Of a stretch of 64,000 nucleotides of DNA, positions 61,310 through 64,000 are shown one piece after another. Made by a program: the position numbers and the translations under genes. The stretch covers positions 152,376-216,375 of the forward strand of contig NZ_JAIVAE010000010.1 of the NCBI RefSeq assembly GCF_020171785.1, written 5' to 3'. The notes beneath the pieces were generated by a model. That model saw only the letters and a program-made list of their open reading frames with translations. It had not been told where the DNA came from and did not search any database. The number at the start of each line of letters is the position of its first letter. Within the stretch, counting starts at the first letter, position 1. This stretch comes from Guptibacillus hwajinpoensis (GTDB lineage Bacteria > Bacillota > Bacilli > Bacillales > Guptibacillaceae).

Positions 61310-61509
61310 GTAAATCCTCTCCTAACTCACAATAGAAACCGAAAATTATGATAATTCATATTATACATAAAATAGACGGTTATAAAAGAACATAAGATTA
61401 TTTTTAATTCACAACTTCACATAGAGATACAGATGGCACATGAACAAGAACCCTAATATGTCAGCTTTTGTTAGCGCATTCAATAATTCATTTTAAACTT
61501 GAAATAATA

Positions 61510-61526
61510 TGTTAGATTAACTTACA
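61510..61526. promoter_or_regulatory. TnrA/GlnR-type site upstream of urease
   Basis: TGTTA-GATTAAC-TTACA is an exact match to the Bacillus TnrA/GlnR consensus TGTNA-N7-TNACA. It lies 200 bases before ureA in the only sizeable gap upstream of the operon. TnrA activates urease genes during nitrogen limitation in B. subtilis, so the same control is likely. Confidence 0.75.
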
Positions 61527-61550
61527 TACGAGGGATTTCATACCAAAAAA

Positions 61551-61573
61551 AGAAGAAGCTTTTCGCTTCTTCT
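61551..61573 (-). terminator. Terminator of the nitroreductase gene
   Basis: AGAAGAAGC and GCTTCTTCT pair around a 5-base loop with a seven-T run on the minus strand, close after the stop at 61580. Confidence 0.9.
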
Positions 61574-61579
61574 AAATGA

Positions 61580-62233
61580 TTACTTATGAAAAATTACTCT
61601 TTCTTCAACTGGTTGAAATTCTTTTCCCCCTGGGGGAGCCGTAGGGTTTCCAAAAGGCATCTGCGCAATAAGCTCCCAATTAGATGGTACATCCCACTCT
61701 TCTTTTACCTGATCATCAATTAATGGATTATAATGTTGAAGAGATGCACCTAGACCCTCTTTTTCTAATGCTGTCCAGATAACAAACTGAAGCATACCAG
61801 AAGAATGCTGTGACCACTTCGGAAAATTGTCAGCAAATGTGGGAAGCTTTTCTTGAAGTCCTTTAATCACGTCTTGATCTTCGAAGAAAAGAACGGTACC
61901 ATAACCACCTGCAAATCCGTTCATACGTCCTTCAGTTGCCTCAAACTGATCTGCAGGAACGATAGCTCGAAGTGTCTCCTTTGTAATCTCATTCCACAGT
62001 TTTGTGTGGTTCTCATCTAAAAGAACAAGTACTCTTGCGCTTTGTGAGTTAAAAGCGGAAGGTGTGTGTTTAACCGCATACTCAATTACCTCTTGCAGTT
62101 TTTCGTCTGAAATCAGGCGCTCTTTTCCAATCCCGTAAATTGACCTTCTTGCTTTTACATCCTCGTAAAACCCTTTCTTGTCTGTACTTGTCTCGTTTTT
62201 TGTTGAACCAAAAATCCTATCCATCATACTCAA
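61580..62233 (-). CDS. Nitroreductase-family protein
   Basis: A flavin-dependent nitroreductase-fold protein of about 217 residues, of the Frm2/YodC-MhqN-like group: DVKARRSIYGIGKER, TPSAFNSQSARVLVLLDE (the FMN-binding region), and the C-terminal MPFGNPTAPPGGKEFQPVEERV. Such enzymes reduce quinones and nitro compounds. The start is uncertain: TTG at 62233 has AAGGTGG eight bases upstream, a GTG at 62245 opens the frame, and ATGs lie at 62224-62227. It follows the dioxygenase gene and probably shares its promoter. Confidence 0.88.
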   Translation of the reverse strand: MSMMDRIFGSTKNETSTDKKGFYEDVKARRSIYGIGKERLISDEKLQEVIEYAVKHTPSAFNSQSARVLVLLDENHTKLWNEITKETLRAIVPADQFEATEGRMNGFAGGYGTVLFFEDQDVIKGLQEKLPTFADNFPKWSQHSSGMLQFVIWTALEKEGLGASLQHYNPLIDDQVKEEWDVPSNWELIAQMPFGNPTAPPGGKEFQPVEERVIFHK

Positions 62234-62253
62234 GTTGATAACCACCTTTTTCT

Positions 62254-63102
62254 TTATTTTTTCAAACTCAGACGAATCCTATTCCCTGAAGGATCTTCTG
62301 TATAGTAATCATCATCCTTCTGCCATACGTTGTTGAACTTTTTCAATTGCTCTACGCATTTACTTCTTTCTAACTCACTTGTAAAAACAAGCGAAAACCA
62401 CTTAAGACCAATACTTCCTTCCTTAGAGGGCAATGCCCCAGCGCTTTGCCAGGTATTCAATCCAATATGATGATGATAGCCCCCATACGATGCGAATACC
62501 GCATGGTCACCTAACTGACTTACAACTTGAAAACCTAAACCATTTTGATAGAAGTATTTAGCTTCTTGTAGATTAGACACTTGAAGGTGAACGTGTCCAA
62601 GAACGGTATGCTCAGGAAGACCTTCAAAAACCCCTGACGACGCTTCTTTCATTAAGTCTTCGGCGTTCAATGCATTTGTTGTCATCACTACTTGATCTTC
62701 CTCCCACCTCCACTGTGTTGAAGGTCGATCTGCATAGATTTCAATCCCATTTCCATCAGGATCTCCTAAATAGATCGCTTCACTAACAGAATGGTCAGCA
62801 GCACCTTGAAGGGGATATCCAGTACTTAATAGGTGCCTTAGGACATTCGCAAGATGCTTTCGTTCAGGTACAAGTAAAGCAAAGTGATACAGTCCAGTTG
62901 AAGGGTGTGCTCTTCTCGTGCTTGTTTGTTCAATTGTGAGAAGGGGCGTCTTACCATTCGTTGTGAAAACGACAGTATCGTTGGATTTAGTAAGTATTTT
63001 GAACCCGACTATTTTTTTATAAAAATTAATTGATCGATTTAAATCACTTACATACAACTGGATTTCACTAGTGTGAGGAACAAATTCAGAATGAAATTTC
63101 AT
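62254..63102 (-). CDS. catE: Catechol-2,3-dioxygenase-like VOC protein
   Basis: A two-domain vicinal-oxygen-chelate ring-cleavage dioxygenase of 282 residues. Each half has the beta-alpha repeat; candidate Fe ligands lie in GLYHFALLVPE, HTVLGHVHLQVSN and YGGYHHHIGLNTWQS, with GDPDGNGIEIYADRP and the final DPSGNRIRLSL. This is the form of B. subtilis CatE (and MhqA/MhqO), which remove catechols and hydroquinones. I choose CatE because the divergent regulator looks like CatR, but MhqO-type identity is possible. The ATG follows AAAGGAGA. Confidence 0.85.
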   Translation of the reverse strand: MKFHSEFVPHTSEIQLYVSDLNRSINFYKKIVGFKILTKSNDTVVFTTNGKTPLLTIEQTSTRRAHPSTGLYHFALLVPERKHLANVLRHLLSTGYPLQGAADHSVSEAIYLGDPDGNGIEIYADRPSTQWRWEEDQVVMTTNALNAEDLMKEASSGVFEGLPEHTVLGHVHLQVSNLQEAKYFYQNGLGFQVVSQLGDHAVFASYGGYHHHIGLNTWQSAGALPSKEGSIGLKWFSLVFTSELERSKCVEQLKKFNNVWQKDDDYYTEDPSGNRIRLSLKK

Positions 63103-63135
63103 AATCGATCTCCTTTAAGAGTTCTTAATACACTC

Positions 63136-63194
63136 AGTTACTTACTTTATGTAAGTAACTATATAATTATAAATAAGATACGTCAAGTTACTTG
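63136..63194. promoter_or_regulatory. Operator region between catE and catR
   Basis: A perfect dyad AGTTACTTAC-TTTAT-GTAAGTAACT occupies 63136-63160, and a second short dyad CAAG-TTA-CTTG is at 63184-63194. Both share the AGTTACTT half-site. They lie in the 158-base divergent gap, upstream of both genes, as expected of a CatR/YodB repressor operator. Confidence 0.7.
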
Positions 63195-63260
63195 ATTTCA
63201 ATCAATAATCTTTTGATTTGAATTCATACTGAGTTATAATAAATTTGGGAGTGAGTAATT

Positions 63261-63587
63261 ATGAATAAATCGTCTCTATGTCCTAGATTTGAAAAAGCAA
63301 TGTCCCTTTTGAGTCAGAGGTGGACAGGTCTAATTATTCATCAACTTTTAGAGGGACCTCAGCGATTTTGCACGATAGAAACTTCCATTTCTATCAGTGG
63401 TCGTGTACTCTCAGAGAGGTTAAAGGACCTTGAGCAACAGGGGATCGTTATCCGAAATGTATATCCTGAGACACCTGTTCGGATAGAATACTCATTAAGC
63501 GATAAAGGGAACGCACTCGCTCCAGTTTTGCATGAGATTGAAAACTGGGCAGAGCATTGGATAGAAATTGATGATACTGATAAGTAA
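63261..63587 (+). CDS. catR: Redox-sensing HxlR-family repressor, CatR/YodB-type
   Basis: A 108-residue winged-helix protein. The N terminus SSLCPRFEKAMSLLSQRWTGLIIHQLLEGP is the pattern of CatR and YodB, and Cys7 matches the conserved sensing cysteine that reacts with quinones. The recognition helix is in ISGRVLSERLKDLEQQG. A second cysteine (RFCTIE) lies in the middle. Divergence from the dioxygenase/nitroreductase pair indicates it represses them until quinones or diamide oxidise it. It is a paralogue of the HxlR at the other end of the window. Confidence 0.88.
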   Translation: MNKSSLCPRFEKAMSLLSQRWTGLIIHQLLEGPQRFCTIETSISISGRVLSERLKDLEQQGIVIRNVYPETPVRIEYSLSDKGNALAPVLHEIENWAEHWIEIDDTDK

Positions 63588-63600
63588 AATAGCATAAATA

Positions 63601-63637
63601 AAGCCGATTGCTCTTATTTTGAGCAATCGGCTTTTGT
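63601..63637 (+). terminator. Terminator of catR
   Basis: AAGCCGATTGCTC and GAGCAATCGGCTT form a perfect 13-bp stem around TTATTTT, followed by TTGTTTT. Confidence 0.93.
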
Positions 63638-63731
63638 TTTAAGAAAATCGGCAGCTTTTTGGAGAACCAGTACTTTTAATGCGGGAATTGGGGGATAAAT
63701 CAGGTGAGAAAGTTAGAACTGACCAGAAATT

Positions 63732-63798
63732 CCGCGATAGTTGAGATTTTTCCGCGATTATCCTTATTAATTCCGCGAATTTGAGATTAATTCCACGA
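63732..63798. repeat. Four TTCCGCGA motifs phased at 20-21 bp
   Basis: CCGCGA starts at 63732, 63752 and 63773, and the variant CCACGA at 63793 (intervals 20, 21, 20). Core and phasing are those of the array at 38502-38588. It lies in the roughly 300-base gap between catR and the rRNA operon, which otherwise holds only the two terminators. Confidence 0.82.
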
Positions 63799-63857
63799 AC
63801 GTAGTCCATAAGGGCTTTCAGCTAGTCAAAACCAAATCCGTAAAACCACAAAAAAAG

Positions 63858-63881
63858 CGAGAAACCATTTGGTCTCTCGCC
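63858..63881 (-). terminator. Terminator of the rRNA operon
   Basis: On the minus strand GCGAGAGACCA and TGGTTTCTCGC pair (one mismatch) around AA and run into seven T residues, about 10 bases after the 5S 3' end. Confidence 0.9.
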
Positions 63882-63891
63882 TTTCATCATT

Positions 63892-64000
<109 letters not shown>

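Overview
The window looks like the chromosome of an endospore-forming, low-to-mid GC Bacillaceae bacterium. The gene order from 22 to 55 kb matches the Bacillus subtilis yeb-pur-yer-pcr-lig-opuE-gat-dgkB-rlmCD block, here read mostly on the minus strand. A YjcZ-like sporulation protein, TTG/GTG starts with strong AGGAGG ribosome sites, and PerR, Zur, PurR, TnrA and DesR type sites all fit. I infer a marine or halotolerant relative of Bacillus/Alkalihalobacillus; the sequence alone does not fix the genus.

Layout. 1-1.9 kb: formaldehyde fixation by the ribulose monophosphate route (hxlR divergent from hxlAB). 2-5.7 kb: a PAP2 phosphatase, then the membrane-fluidity module des-desK-desR. 5.7-15.4 kb: an accessory metabolic and stress region with a LysR/SDR pair, a small glycine-rich sporulation-type protein, a TPR-like lipoprotein, an NAD(P)-binding protein, an aldehyde dehydrogenase, a HAD phosphatase, PerR-box katG and a HesB-like protein. 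15.4-22.2 kb: a strikingly AT-rich island carrying an unknown gene, a three-gene Lamassu/ABC-three-component type defence operon (Cap4-like nuclease, small middle protein, SMC-like zinc-hook ATPase), and next to it a decayed C-terminal piece of a large serine recombinase. 22.2-41 kb: the conserved core (rlmCD, dgkB, gatCAB, opuE with a tiny membrane protein in front, a Zur-controlled zinc-binding lipoprotein, camS-ligA-pcrA-pcrB, yerC, a yerA-type adenine deaminase).

41-54.3 kb: the complete 12-gene purEKBCSQLFMNHD operon, controlled by a PurR double box and a guanine riboswitch with a terminator, preceded by yebE and yebG. 55-61.5 kb: an Hsp20-like gene and a full urease cluster (ureABCEFGD plus a ureH-type nickel permease) with a TnrA/GlnR-type site upstream. 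61.5-63.6 kb: a quinone/catechol stress pair (nitroreductase, ring-cleavage dioxygenase) divergent from a CatR/YodB-type HxlR repressor. The window ends in a minus-strand 5S rRNA, the tail of an rRNA operon.

The least explained parts are non-coding. Four tandem 120-bp elements at 38 kb have paired arms that differ completely between copies yet stay complementary, which is strong internal evidence for a conserved fold. Three intergenic arrays of short motifs (TTGGCCAAA once, TTCCGCGA twice) are phased at almost exactly 20-21 bp. A perfect 46-bp palindrome lies upstream of gatCAB. Together with the defence island these are the best candidates for undescribed biology here.
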